A stretch of DNA of 64,000 nt from Edaphochlamys debaryana. Lineage: Eukaryota; Chlorophyta; Chlorophyceae; Chlamydomonadales. A program made the position numbers and the translations under genes. The stretch lies in the NCBI GenBank assembly GCA_016858145.1, contig JAEHOE010000043.1:682001-746000 (forward strand), given 5' to 3'. How positions within the stretch are numbered: the first letter of the stretch is position 1; the number at the start of each line of letters is the position of its first letter. The notes beneath the pieces were generated by a model. That model was not told where the DNA came from. It was given only the letters and a program-made list of their open reading frames with translations, and did no database searches. Positions 36,331-47,678 of the stretch are shown piece after piece.

Positions 36331-37734
36331 GTGGATGGAGCCGATGTGCAACAGCTTGCAAGAGCCACTTCTGCGCGCTGTGCTCACGCTCTTTTATCTT
36401 TCTTCAGGTCTCCTTGAGCTACGATGAGCACAACAGCAGGACGTCTTCGTGTGGGGCGTGCCTTGGGGGGCGCGGGCCACGGGCGGGCGGGGGCCTCGAG
36501 GCACCCACTAGGCCCATGCTGGGCCCTGCCCGCTCGCCTTCTCCCGGCCGGCAGCGTTGCCGACGAGCAGGAGGAGTCATGTCGGAGGGGCATGCATGCA
36601 TCGAAGTAGAACGGAGGATACAGGTGAATACAGCTAGCAGTGCAGGGGCCACCTTTCTCGTCAGCGGAACGGAGGGGATCTGGCATCTGGCGGATCAGTG
36701 AGAGGCGCTGTGTAATGCTCAACTCCTTCCCAGTTCCCGTGCCACCCTGGTGCCGCCGGTCTCGACGCGCGCTGGCGGACACAGTCGCCCCCAATCGCCC
36801 ACAACAGCAGCACCGTCCCAGCACGCAGCTCCCAGCACACGTCAACCTACCCGAGGCCGGAGGGCCGAGTCCCTTCCCGTATACTCCGGGCTCCGGCCCT
36901 TAGCGCTCGCCTGCGGATACTACCCCAGCCCTCGTCGGCTACACAGACGTTCCTCCCCCGTCCGCGCCCTCGCCTCGCCCAGCCAGCAATGCCCGCCTGC
37001 CAGCCTGCAGGCACCGGCCTTGCTTCCTTGGCCCTGCAGCCGATCCTGCATGTACCGTATGCATGCATGCATGGAGGTCCGTCCCTGCACATGCCGAGAT
37101 GCATCCGCCCTGCATGCTCAGCTGCGGGCCCCCTCCGCAGCGTCAGGCGCATGCCCTAACGAGACCGGACCCGACACCCCGCCTTGCCCCCGCTGCCCTA
37201 GACGCCCCTCCACGCCCCACCCGTTGTGCCCTTCAACGGCCCTTCAGGGCGGGGCTGAGGCCCTGGGGCGCCCCGCTCCCCCGCCGCTGCCACGCGTCAC
37301 CGCCGCAGCGCCGTGCGGGCCGCCACCGCTGCGTCCGGGGCCAACTGGCCTCCTCCCTCGCGGGGCTGCCTCCTTTCTGCTCGCCTCACTCCGGCCTCCT
37401 CCCTCACCGCTTGAGCCTCTCGCGCAAGGGGCGTCGGCGACCCGCTTTCTCCGGCACAAGCTGCCCTCCCCGCCCGGCCTCCCCAGCGCGCCGCAGCCCT
37501 GCCCGGCCCCAGCCTCGGCCTCCTCCTCCCAGGCTCGGCGTCCGGCTCCGCGGCCCTCGCACGTCCCCGTCCGGCCCTCATTGCTTCAACACCTTGCGGG
37601 CGGTTGGGCCCGGGGCGCCGCTGCCGAACCCCCGCCCTCCCGCCAGGCGCCCGGTTGTAGCGCCTGCCTCGGTGTGCCGTGTTGGGCTGACGCACTACCG
37701 GGGGATGCTGCCCTCGCCTGCCCTGCCTGGGCCC
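36331..37734. other. Convergent intergenic region
   Basis: 3' UTRs of the small membrane protein and of EFSEC; no additional gene is supported. Degenerate copies of the EFSEC stop-codon region (GCCCTCACTGCTTGAGCACC at 37731-37750) occur near 37393 and 37574. Confidence 0.5.
36711..36715 (+). terminator. TGTAA poly(A)-type signal, small membrane protein
   Basis: TGTAA 381 nt after the stop at 36330, within the usual green-algal 3' UTR range. Confidence 0.45.
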
Positions 37735-40700
37735 TCACTGCTTGAGCACCTTGCGCGCGGTGGGGTCGAACAGGTAGCGCTTGCAGCGGAGGGTCACCAC
37801 GTTGTCCTCGGCGCTGCGGCCCTCGGCGGCCAGGTCCGAGGGGAAGTGCACCTGCGGGGGTGGGTGGTGTGGGGGTGGGTGGAAGGGGTGGGGGAAGGTA
37901 CAGTGTGCTTGCCACTAGGCTGGGTGCCGCCATGTGCAGGTCTGGCCGTGCAGCGTCCTCGAGGCCTGGCGGTCTGCACCCCCGCCCTCACTGCGCTCTG
38001 TCATTCGGGGCCTCACCCCTGCCTACCCCAGCTGTCCGGAGCAGGCCGAGTATCTCACTCTGCCTTTGCTCTCGCCTTTGCCCCTTGTCCCCAGCAGGTA
38101 TGCAACAGGTCCCAAGCCCTGACCTACCCCCCTTCCCACATCCTCCTTCACCTTTTAGCCCCCCCCCCCCGCACCTTGAGCTTGCCGCTCTTCCCGAAGG
38201 AGCCCTCGATCACGCCCTCCTCACCCCGCCCCGTCAGCACCTGGCGGAGAGGAAAGGGGTCAACGGGTGGTGGCGCGGGCATGATCACGGAGACGAGCGC
38301 CCGGCAAGGGCGGGAGAGTAGCGTGGTACCCCCTCCCTTACCACCGACGTGTCACCACGAAACGCACACACGCCCGCCCTCCCCCCCCCCTCACCTTGAG
38401 CCCCACGAACACGCTCACGTCGCTCTCCTTCTTGAGCAGCGACCGCACGATGGCGGTGGAGCCGTCGGGCTGCACGCGCTCGATGACGCCCTGGGGTGGG
38501 GTGTGTGTGTAAGGAGAGCGTGTGTGTCTGACGCGTCCCTCTCGGCATGCAGTAGATTGGGCTCCAACCTGGACCCACGTTGGGCCCCGCTGGGCCCGCC
38601 GCCTGGGCCCCACCTGCCGCGCCTTGGGCTTGAAGACCCTGAGCGCCGCCAGCTCGGGGGGCTTGGAGGGGTCCACCAGGCGCACCAGGCGGCCGTAGAA
38701 GGCCAGCCTGGGGGGGGGAGGAGGGGGGGCAAAGGAGGAGGGTGGGAGGGCGTGTGAGAGAAGGGCTGCTCGCATGAGCCTGGGTCGGCACGGGAGGTAA
38801 CAAGGTGCCCAAGGCTGCAATTAACAGCACCCGGCCTCCCCCCCCCCCACACACACACCTGCACGCCTCCCCGTGGATGTCTGCGTCGAACTTGGCCCCA
38901 ATCACCAGCGCGTCCTGGGGGGGTTGGCGGTTGGTGTTGGGGGGTTGGTGGTTGGGGTTAGGGCACCACCCATGCAGAAGAAACCCAGGATCCTTGCCAG
39001 GGTCATTGCCCGCTCCCCATCCAGCCCCTAAGCTGACCTGACCGTCCAGGTCCTCCCCTTCCACACACTTCTCCCCACCCCCACGCACCTTGGGCGCGGT
39101 GACGGGCGTGTCGAACCGCAGCAGCACCCACTGCGGACCGAAGTGCCGCTCCCCGCCCTCCTCCTCCTCATCGGCCCCCGCCCCGGCCCCGGCCGCTGCC
39201 AACTGGGCGGCCTTGGGGCCCGACCCCAGCGGCCGCCCCTCCAGGCCGTACAGCTCCTCCTGTGGAGGGGAGTGGGGATGGGGTGGGTGGTGACAGGACA
39301 GGGACGGGGAAAGAACGAGGGTTGTATGTGGGGCATGGGATTGCGCAGAGTGGATGGGGCTTGGGGCGTGCAGTGCGTACGTCCTCAATTGGGTGGCACG
39401 TGGCACGGGCAGGGTCCCCACGGTAGCGCATGAGCGTCATGGCTCATCCTCCCTCCTCCCCCCTTTTCCTCTCCTCCCCCCCTCTTGCCTGGTAGACATA
39501 GTCCCTGCCCGCGTCGAAGGCCATGGGGGTGGCGGCCAGGGACATGGCGTTGAGGTTGGCGATCATGGCGGCCAGGGCGGCGTCACGGGGCAGGCCCTGA
39601 CAGGGGGGGGGGAGAGGGAGAGAGGGAGAGAGGGGAGGGGGAGGCAAGGAGGGAGGGGGGGAGGAGGTTGGCGATCATGGCGGCCAGGGCGGCGTCGCGG
39701 GGGAGGCCCTGACAGGGGGGGGGAGGGAGGGGGGAGGGGTGAGCGAGGAGCCAGGCAGGCAGAGAAGGAAAGACGTGATGAGCACCCCTACTTCCTCCTT
39801 GCCTCCCTCCTTGCCTCCCTCCTTGCCTCCCTCCTTCATGTCAGCGCCCCCCTTGCCTCCTACCCTCCCAACCCCCCCCCCTCACCTCCCCCTCGGGTGT
39901 CCCGAAGAACGTCATCTCAGCCATAACGGTGCTGTGGCCCACAGTAACGTGGAACTTGGCGCGGCTGGGCACGCGGCCTTTCGGGGGGAAGACGAAGGGG
40001 CGGGATGAAGGGGATAATTTTCGGAGTATGGGAGAGGGAGGGTATGAAGGGGTCACCGGTGTGGGAAACTGCAAGGCTCCCTAGCACCCCTGGCACACGT
40101 CAACCCACATACCTACCCAAGGACCCTGCTCCATGACCCAACCCCCCTGCCTCCCCTCCCCTCATCCCTCCCCTCCCCTCCCAACCCCACCCGCCCACCC
40201 ACCCGCGTAGAAGCGAATCTTCTCCACCGCCGCCACCGCCCCCCGGAACGTGGGCACGCTCCCGGGGGCCGCCGCCAGCCCCCGCTCGAGCAGCCCCGCC
40301 TCCAGCTGGGTCACGCACAGACCCACGCGGTCGCCCGCGGAGGCGGAGGGGACCGGGGTCTTGAAGACCTGTGGTTGGGTGGGGGTGGAGGAAGGCGCAG
40401 AGAGAGGGAGGGGGCGTGACCGGGGCGGATGGGCGGGCTGGGGAAGGAAAGGGAGGAGGTGAGCTTGCGAAGATGCGGGAGAGTGCTGCATCTTGATTGC
40501 CCCGCCTGACCCCTTTCCCTTCGCCTCTGCCCTCCCTCCCAGCAGCCTCCCGTTCCCCCCCTCCCCTCCCCCTCGCCTGCATGCTCTTCACTGGCCGCGT
40601 GATCTTGAGCGCGGGGAGCTCGATGACGTCATTGACAGACACGGTGCCCTGACAGGGGGGGAGGGGGGCTCAGCGTGAATACCTGCGAGTGGGCTTTTAG

Positions 40701-43037
40701 AAACCCGTCATCAACCCGGAGTGGGCTTGACGCTGCTTCCGCCGCCGGGCCGCGGGAGACACTACCATACCACACTACCAGGGGCATACGTACCCACGTA
40801 CCCACACACTCTTCCTAAACACTCTCTTTCCCCTTTCTCTCCCCCTCCCGCCGCCTTATCGTTTCCCACTCGAAAACTCCCCCCTCCCCCCCCCCCACCT
40901 GCAGCACCGTCCCCGTCAGCACGCTGCCCTGCCCCTTGATGGGGAAGCAGTGGTCCACGGCGAACAGGAAGGGGCCGGTGGGGGGCGGCCGGGGCGTGGG
41001 GGGCACCAGCCCCACCAGGGCCGCGCGGAGGTCGTCCACGCCCAGGGGGGGGGAGCCGCCCTGACCGCCTGGACAGGGGGAGAAGGGGGGAGGGGGAGGG
41101 ATGTTCTCCTGACCATAACACGCACAAGCTGAGCGTCTACCCTTCTCAACCGGCTGAGGGGCCTGCCCTCCGCCTCCCTGTGAAACCCAGCCACTCCAGC
41201 GCAAAACTGGCCCTACCTTCACTCTCCTCCGCCAGGCCGGCACCCCCCGCCCTTCCCCACCCCACTCCTCACCCGGCTTTGCTGCCGTGGGCACCATGCC
41301 CACCCCCGCGAACTTGGTCATTGCGAAGGTGGCGGCCAGGCGCTTGACGGCGCGGCGGAGGGCGCGGGGGCGCTCCTCCTCGGGCTGGAGCAGGTCCACC
41401 TGACAGGGGGGGGGGGATGCCATGGGTCACTCGCCCCCTCCCTCCCTCTTGCCTCACTGTCTGCCCCCCTTATCCTTCCCTCTTGCCTCCCCCGCTTGCC
41501 TTGTTGAGGGCCACCACCATGCGGCTGGTGGCCACCTCCCCCCCTCCCCCCCCCCTCTTGCCTCTCTGTCTGCCCCCCCTCCCCCCTCTTGCCTCCCCCC
41601 TCCCCCCCCTTGCCTTGTTGAGGGCCACCACCATGCGGCTGGTGGCCACCTCCCCCCCTCCTCCCCCCCTCTTGCCTCTCTGTCTGCCCCCCCTCCCCCC
41701 TCTTGCCTCCCCCCTCCCCCCCCTTGCCTTGTTGAGGGCCACCACCATGCGGCTGGTGGCCACCTCCCCCACAACCAGGCACTCGGCCGTCTGGGTCTGG
41801 AGGCCTGGGTGTGTGTGTGGGGGCGGGGGGCAGAAGGAGAGGATGATGGCGGGAGGGGGACGGGGCTTAGCGGTTGACTTCCCTACAAGACTACCCGTAC
41901 GCCTCTATCCCCTCCTCCCCTACCACCGCTATCCCTCCCTTTCTCCCCTCCCTCCCCCCCCCCCCTCCCCCCCCACCCTTAGTAATGTCCACCACCAGGA
42001 CCATCATGTCGATGATCTGCACCCCCCCGATGATGGTGCGGATCAGGGAGGCGTGGCCGGGGCAGTCCACCAGAGTGAACTGGTGGGGGGGGATGGGGAG
42101 GGAAAATGGGAAGGGGGAGGGAGGGGTGTTGAGGGTTTGGTGAGATGGGCGCGGAGTCCTTGAAGCCTGGAACACAGACGACGGCCGCCAACGGCCAACG
42201 GCCAACGGCCAACAGCCAGCGGCCAATGGCGGCTTGACGTTTAGCTTAAGGCCCCTCTGTCCTCCCGCCTCAGGAGGACGGGGCGACGAGGGCCCCCGCT
42301 CCAGCCCTGCACATGCAGACCCAGGTCCCTCCTCGCATGCTCCATTCCCGCCCTTGCCGCTCCCCCCCCATGCCCCCATGCCCCCATGCCCTGGCAGGAC
42401 TGCCGGGCTCTCCAGTAACACGAGCCCCCCAACACCCCCCCGCACGTGTCCCGGGCTGGGCGCGCTCCATGGATGCACGTGCCCTACACCCGTGGCCACG
42501 CCTTCCCACCTGCAGCTCGTCGTACGGCAGATGCGCGAGGTGGGGCGGCATGGGCATCTGCGGGGGGGTGGAGGAGGCACACTGACACCCTGCTCTGCCT
42601 CACTGACACCCTCTCTACCCCTGTTTCTTGGCCACACGTCCACACACGTCCATGCCTCATGTGCCTGACGTCCCGCCCCCTGCCCGTCCGGCAGAGCGCG
42701 CACGCACGCACCATGAAGGCCGAGAAGCCCAGGTCCAGGGTTATCCCCCGCTCCTTGCTCTGCGGGTGCTTGTCCAGCGCTGCCGTCGACAGCTGCGTGG
42801 ACAGCGCCGCCACTGCGCAATGCAGAGGCCCACGGCAGCTCGCTCAACGAAGGATGCATCCCGGCCATGCCGCAATTTGCCGACGCGCACCGCATCGCAT
42901 AGAGATAAGGCCTGCGGTGGCTTCGTATAGTATAGCTGCAGGCCCCACGCACCGAGGCTGGTCTTGCCCGAGTCCACATGGCCCAGCACGCCCACGTTAA
43001 TGTTGAGGATGCGCTTCGCGGGCTTCTTCTCGCTCAT
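37735..43037 (-). CDS. EFSEC: Selenocysteine-specific elongation factor
   Basis: Seventeen exons (minus): 42953-43037, 42712-42812, 42510-42557, 41977-42079, 41728-41804, 41273-41399, 40899-41068, 40577-40648, 40203-40368, 39886-39977, 39489-39596, 39089-39259, 38859-38914, 38614-38707, 38395-38490, 38175-38240, 37735-37851; 582 residues versus 596 for human. G1 is GHVDSGKT (19-26) with the EFSEC-specific Ser, then QSKERGITLDLGF (46-58), DCPGH (83-87), NKVD (137-140). Domain II shows FLFAVDHCFPIKGQGSVLTG, then LCVTQLEAGLLERGL, AKFHVTVGHSTVMAEMTFF, FDADIHGEACR, LLKKESDVSVFVGLK and the domain IV end KRYLFDPTARKVLKQ. It delivers Sec-tRNA(Sec) to UGA codons with SECIS elements, so this alga makes selenoproteins. 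Three introns (after exons 5, 8 and 11) have GC donors. The NKVD motif is split by the intron carrying decoy exon copies. Confidence 0.96.
39664..39708 (-). repeat. Decoy copy of EFSEC exon 11 start
   Basis: 43 of 45 bases match 39552-39596, the 5' end of exon 11, and the acceptor context (CTGTCAG preceded by a C-run on the minus strand) is duplicated too. The copy is 112 bp upstream in the transcript and could encode the same GLPRDAALAAMIANL. Confidence 0.9.
39789..39837 (+). repeat. CTTGCCTCCCTC tandem repeat
   Basis: About three to four 12-bp units in an EFSEC intron. Confidence 0.8.
41500..41769 (-). repeat. 114-bp unit, three copies, with EFSEC exon 5 end
   Basis: The block CTTGTTGAGGGCCACCACCA (plus strand) and its continuation to CACCTCCCC, 42 bp in all, occur identically at 41500, 41614 and 41728. 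The 41728 copy is the true exon 5 end; the others lie in the next intron, each with the AAG|GCAAG donor. The 114-bp period is a multiple of three and the whole stretch is open on the minus strand. Confidence 0.95.
42187..42230 (+). repeat. GGCCAAC heptamer array
   Basis: About five tandem or slightly varied GGCCAAC units in EFSEC intron 3. Confidence 0.8.
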
Positions 43038-43561
43038 GGCTACTGATCAAGGTGTGTGCCTGCTACTGGGGTCCTAGCTTACGGGCTATCTGAAGAGCTT
43101 GCGGAATTCCCACATCGCCGCTAGCTTCTTTGCTCGAGCAACGACTAGCGGAGGGTGTGGGTGGTGCGCGAGAGAGTGACAGAATACAGGTAACAGGGCC
43201 AGAGTCGCTGATTGCTGGGGAGGTAGACCCTGCGCGTCGCGTGTCGAGCCCCAACCCTCCCCGACCTTCCACCCTCCCCCGGCCCCCACTTTCCGCTGCG
43301 AGCCGCCTCCGCCCCCGAATGCGCATTGTGTAAGCGTGCCGCCATTATACGTCGTTTCATGTAGGCTTGGATCCCCCATGGCTGCCAGGCAATTCCATCC
43401 CACGGCAGTCTCGGCCAATCGCGGCGCATTCCGGAACCGACTTCCGCAAGCGGACTGCCACACCCCTAAACTTTGGCCCCCGGCCGCATACTGCAAGCCC
43501 GCAACATCACAACCAATACGCCTAGGCAGCGCAGCGAGGATCGGAGCTTGGTCGAGGAGAA
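43038..43561. promoter_or_regulatory. Divergent promoter, EFSEC / coiled-coil gene
   Basis: 524 bp separate the two start codons on opposite strands, so both promoters must lie here. No TATA box or other motif was recognised. Confidence 0.5.
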
Positions 43562-46456
43562 ATGAGGCTCGCGGCTGCACTTCCCGCGGGCCCCGGCGCC
43601 CGGGCGCCCGTGACGCTGCTCCGGCCCCGTCCCGGCTGCATTGCGGGGCCCAGACCCCTGCTCCCGACTGGGCTGCACCGCGTGGGCCGTCTCGGCGGGC
43701 AGCCGCGAGGCCGAGCGAGCTGTTCGCACGGGGGTCCCGAGCCGCGGCGGCCCTCGGGCCCTGAAGCCGGTGGCGCAGCGCCGCAGCCGCACCCGGGCGA
43801 CCCAAGGTCAACACGCCCCCTAACCGGGTTGCTCACCCTGGCCCTGCGCACCGCCGCCGCCGCCGCCGCCACCGTTTGCGGCCTGCGGGTGATGTGGGTC
43901 GACGGCTGCCTGGAGGTGATGCGGTTCGGCGGCGCCATGGCTCTGGGCGCGGTCCTGGTCCTGTTAGTCACCAGGGCAGCCTGCAGCACTGCGCGTCTGC
44001 TGTGGCCCACCTGTCTCGCGTGGTTCAAACCGAGGGAGGCGGCAGCGGCGAGTGCGGCGGCGAGTGCGGCGGCAGCAGCCGCGTCGGCGGCGGGGGCAGC
44101 TGTCCAGCGGGAGCCGCCGGCGGTGAAGAGGCGGCTGGGAAAGACGGTGAGGCGGGATGGATGGCTGGGGGCAAAGTTTGGGCAACGAAGGCGGTGTGCG
44201 GCGGGTTCGCAGGTAGCTAGCGGGATGGCTGGATGCGGGATGGCTTGTGCTTCCCCAGGTCGTATCACGTCCCTAACGGACACCGCCTACCCTGGACCCA
44301 CAGACCGCCGCTCTCAACCGCCTGACGCGCGAAGCCCGGGTCGCTCGGAGCAAGGCCGCCGCGAAGGAGGCGGACCTGGCGGCGGCTCTGGCGGATGCGG
44401 AGCAGATGCACGCGGCGGCGGAGCGGATGCTGGCAGCGGCTCAGCGGCAGCTAGCGGAGGCTGCTGAGCGGGAGGCGGCGCTGGCAGGGGAGCTGGCTGA
44501 GACCGAGCGGCAGCTGCGGGCGGCGCTGGCGGAGGCGGAGGAGCGGCTGAAAGGGGCGCAGCAAGAGCTCCGGAAGTTGCGCACGGCGGCGGGCTTGGCG
44601 GCCGGTGAATCGGAGGTAGGCGGCTTTGGAGCAGATGGACGGACCACGTGGGGACCACGTACGTAGCGCTGGGTGCAACTGCTGCCTGGGCAGAGGCTGG
44701 ACAAGCTGAGGTTGGAATTTCGTCATGGCCGGTTTACATCTTTGCGCTCCCCCTATACCTTGCTACCTTTCCCCTTGCAACACAGGCCTCCGCTGGTAGC
44801 CGCCTCAGCCACGAGGTCCGGCCCCAGGCAACGCTGGCGGAGGTGAGACAGCGGCAGACGGCGGCGGAGCTGGAGCTGGCGACGGCCAAGCAGCCCCTGG
44901 CGGCTGCGGCACAGCGGGAGGCGGCCCTAACGGCGGCGCTGGCGGAGGCGGAGCAGCAGCGCGCAGCCGCGGAGCGGGATGCGGCAGCAACAAAGAAGCA
45001 GCTGGCGGAGGCGAGGCAGGACCTGACGGCGGTGGCGACGGGGGCCGCCGCCGCGGCGGAGCGCCTGATGGCGGCGGCGGGAATGGAGGCTCCGTCGCCG
45101 CCGGAGCTGCACCCCGACGCAAGGTCACCGCCGCCACCGTCACCGCCTCCGCCGCCGCCACCAGCAGTCATGCCCTCCCCCGCCTCCATCGACTGGGAGG
45201 TGGGGTACGGAGACACGGACCTGACACTGGCGGCACAGCGCTGCGGGGCGGCGGCACAGCGCGTGGTGAGCGGGGACTGGGGAGGATTGGGCTTGGGAGG
45301 TAGCGGGCACGAGGGTAGTTGCTTGCTGGACCACAAGTGGGTTGGGGAGAAAAGAATGCTTACCATAAGCGAGTTGGGAGCTCCTGACCTGCCCCGCCCT
45401 CATCATCGCCTGCCTCTCTCTGCCCGTCCCCCCCCCACACAGGCCGGAGCGCTCCTGCAGCTGCCCCACCTCTCGGAGCCCCTGCGCCGCCGCTACTGCT
45501 GGCCGCTGGAGCACCTGCGGGCCCCCGACACCGGCCCCGGCCCCGGCACCGCCCCCGCCGCCCCCAGCCTGGCCTCCCTGGAGCCCCCCCTCCTGGCGCA
45601 CGCCCTCCTGCACTGGCTGGACTGCAATGTGTGGCGGGACCCGCTGTCGTGGCTGCCCGCCGAGCTACCTACAGCACACGCACAGCAGGCTGGCCTGCCG
45701 CAGTGCAGCGTTGGACCAGGCGCGACGGCCCGGCGGTGGCACGGGGTGATGGCTGCCCTGGAGCAGCACGCGACGGCGGAGGAGCTTGGGGCTGAGGAGG
45801 TAGCGGCAGGCGACGCGGGCGCGGAGGTGGCCTGGCGGCGCGCCTGTACCACCGAGCTGGCTGGCGGCAGCGGCGCGGCGGAGGCGGATGCTGTCGCGGA
45901 TGCTGTGGACAGCATAGCCTTCACTCTGGCCCAAGCGCTGCTGCGGGCGCGGCGGCGCGGGGCCGGGGCCGGGGACGGCGGCGGTGAGCTGCAGGCGGGG
46001 CCCGAGGGCGAGGGCGAGGGCGAGGGCGAGGGCGAGGCCAGGGCCCTGGCCCAGCGCCTGCGCCTGCACGCCCTGGCCTGGCGGGCCCTGGCTCTGGGCC
46101 TCATGGCCCCCGCCGCACACCCCCTGCTGCGGCCCACCCTGCCCAAGCTTGCTGCCGCCAGGCCGGCGTCCGCCGCCTCAGCCGAAGTTCAAGGCCCACG
46201 CTGGGAGCCGATCCCCGAAGCCGGCAGCAATGGCGATGGCGGCGGGTGCGGGTGCGGGCGCTTCGAGGTGCTGCGGGTGGAGCCCCTGGAGCCCCGGGCG
46301 CGATCCCGGGGGCCCAAGGGCGGCAGCTTCGTCCTGGCCGCCAGCCGCCCCGGCCTGGCCTTCGTGCCCCCACCCGGTGGTGCACCGGCGGACGGCGGCC
46401 AGGCGGCCGCCGTGTGGGTAGTGCCGGAGCAGGTGGTGGCGTGGCGGGAGCCGTAG
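43562..46456 (+). CDS. Ala-rich coiled-coil membrane-anchored protein, unknown
   Basis: Four exons: 43562-44146, 44304-44615, 44786-45265, 45443-46456; 796 residues, phases consistent. The N-terminal 80 residues are Arg/Pro/Gly-rich (possible targeting region). Two hydrophobic segments follow: LRTAAAAAATVCGLRVMWV and FGGAMALGAVLVLLVTRAAC. Residues about 196-440 form long Ala/Glu/Gln heptad-like coiled coils (EREAALAGELAETERQLRAA; QREAALTAALAEAEQQRAAA). After a [12 protein letters not shown] linker, a domain with HWLDCNVWRDPLSWLPAE, VAWRRACTTELAGG and WVVPEQVVAWREP is probably globular but unrecognised. It carries a short (Glu-Gly)5 repeat. Role unknown; the design suggests a membrane tether or scaffold. 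Confidence 0.7.
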
Positions 46457-47678
46457 GAGGGGGGGGGCGAAGCAGAGCAGCTGAGGAGGCGGAGGAGTGA
46501 GGGAGCCCAGGGATCAGGGGCGCACAAGGAGATAGGCCCGGAAGGCAGCGGCAGCAGGGCCGAGTGCAGAAGGAGGCGGATGCATGGAGGCAAATGGGTA
46601 CAGATAGAGGGCCCAGAAGTTGAGATGACTACGGAGGGGAACTAGAGCAGAGGCCGATGGAGGCAGATGGAGTGCGGGGTTGCGGAGGGCGCAGGAGGTT
46701 GGATGAGGAAGGCGCAGAGACAACGGACGAACGGCGGCGGGCAGGCCCGTGCAACACCAGGCATGGGCGGGGGGATGGCACGCTTGGCTCCAGGCCCCCA
46801 GTCACCTCGCGGCCGTGGCAATGAAAGCAGCAAAGATGGGGTCAGGTTCGGGTTCTGCGTTGCCCAAGGCCATCCTCTGCTAGCTGTGCGAGAGCGGGTA
46901 CCCGCGCGGCTCGGGGAATGGTACCAGGCGCTTTCGTCCGTGTCCTGGCCGCAGTTAGGGTCTCAATGAGCTGGAGGTAGCAGAGGCATACTGAAGAGGA
47001 GGCCAAGGGCCAGGTGTTTTGCGGCTCGGCGGTGGGTTGAAAAGTTGCCAGTTGCCGACGCCCCCTTGCCCCTAGCCCCTCCCCCCGGGGGCTGTCCGCT
47101 ACCACGGCGGCTCCTCAAGCTCTGAACTGCCCAAGGGCCTTGACCACCACCGTCTGCTGCTTGGCCGCTCCAGCTGGCCCCCGCTCATCAGCACTGGTGC
47201 GCAGGATGCGCTCAGTCTTGCTCACTGCCCCGTGACGCAGCCCCGCGTTACTTAAGTGCTCAGCCCAGCCCAGTACTACCCCACCCCCCGCCGTCACCGA
47301 CCACACCACGCCACAGCGCCGCGCTCCGCAAGAGCTTTTGGGTGGGCTTGGGTGGGCACTTCCAGCAAGCTCAGCCCCAGCTCGCACTCGCGCTCCAGCC
47401 GCTCCAGCCGCCTCCATCGGGGCCGCGGCCCTGTGTCCTCCCTCCCGTGCAGCTGTGCAGGGCCCGTGCGTCCCCCCTCGCTCCGGTTTGCTCAGGGCCC
47501 TGCTCCGTGCGGCCAGACGCAGCTTTACGGCGGCCTGCAGCCGCCTGCAGCGGCCGCCTTAGCTCGCACTCCACAGGGCCTTCTCCAAACCAACACAGTG
47601 CAGTGGTTTCAGCCTGCAAGCCCTGCAAGCCTGCCTCTGTCTCACTGCCTCTGCTGGGCCGCTGGGCCGCTCAGTTAC
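46457..47678. other. Convergent intergenic region
   Basis: 3' UTRs of the coiled-coil gene and the first proline-rich gene; nothing else supported. Confidence 0.5.

Noticed and set aside
41470..41772. Independent protein made of 38-residue Gly/Arg repeats
   Set aside because: The open frame is explained by the tandem copies of the EFSEC exon edge on the coding strand; there is no separate start or promoter.
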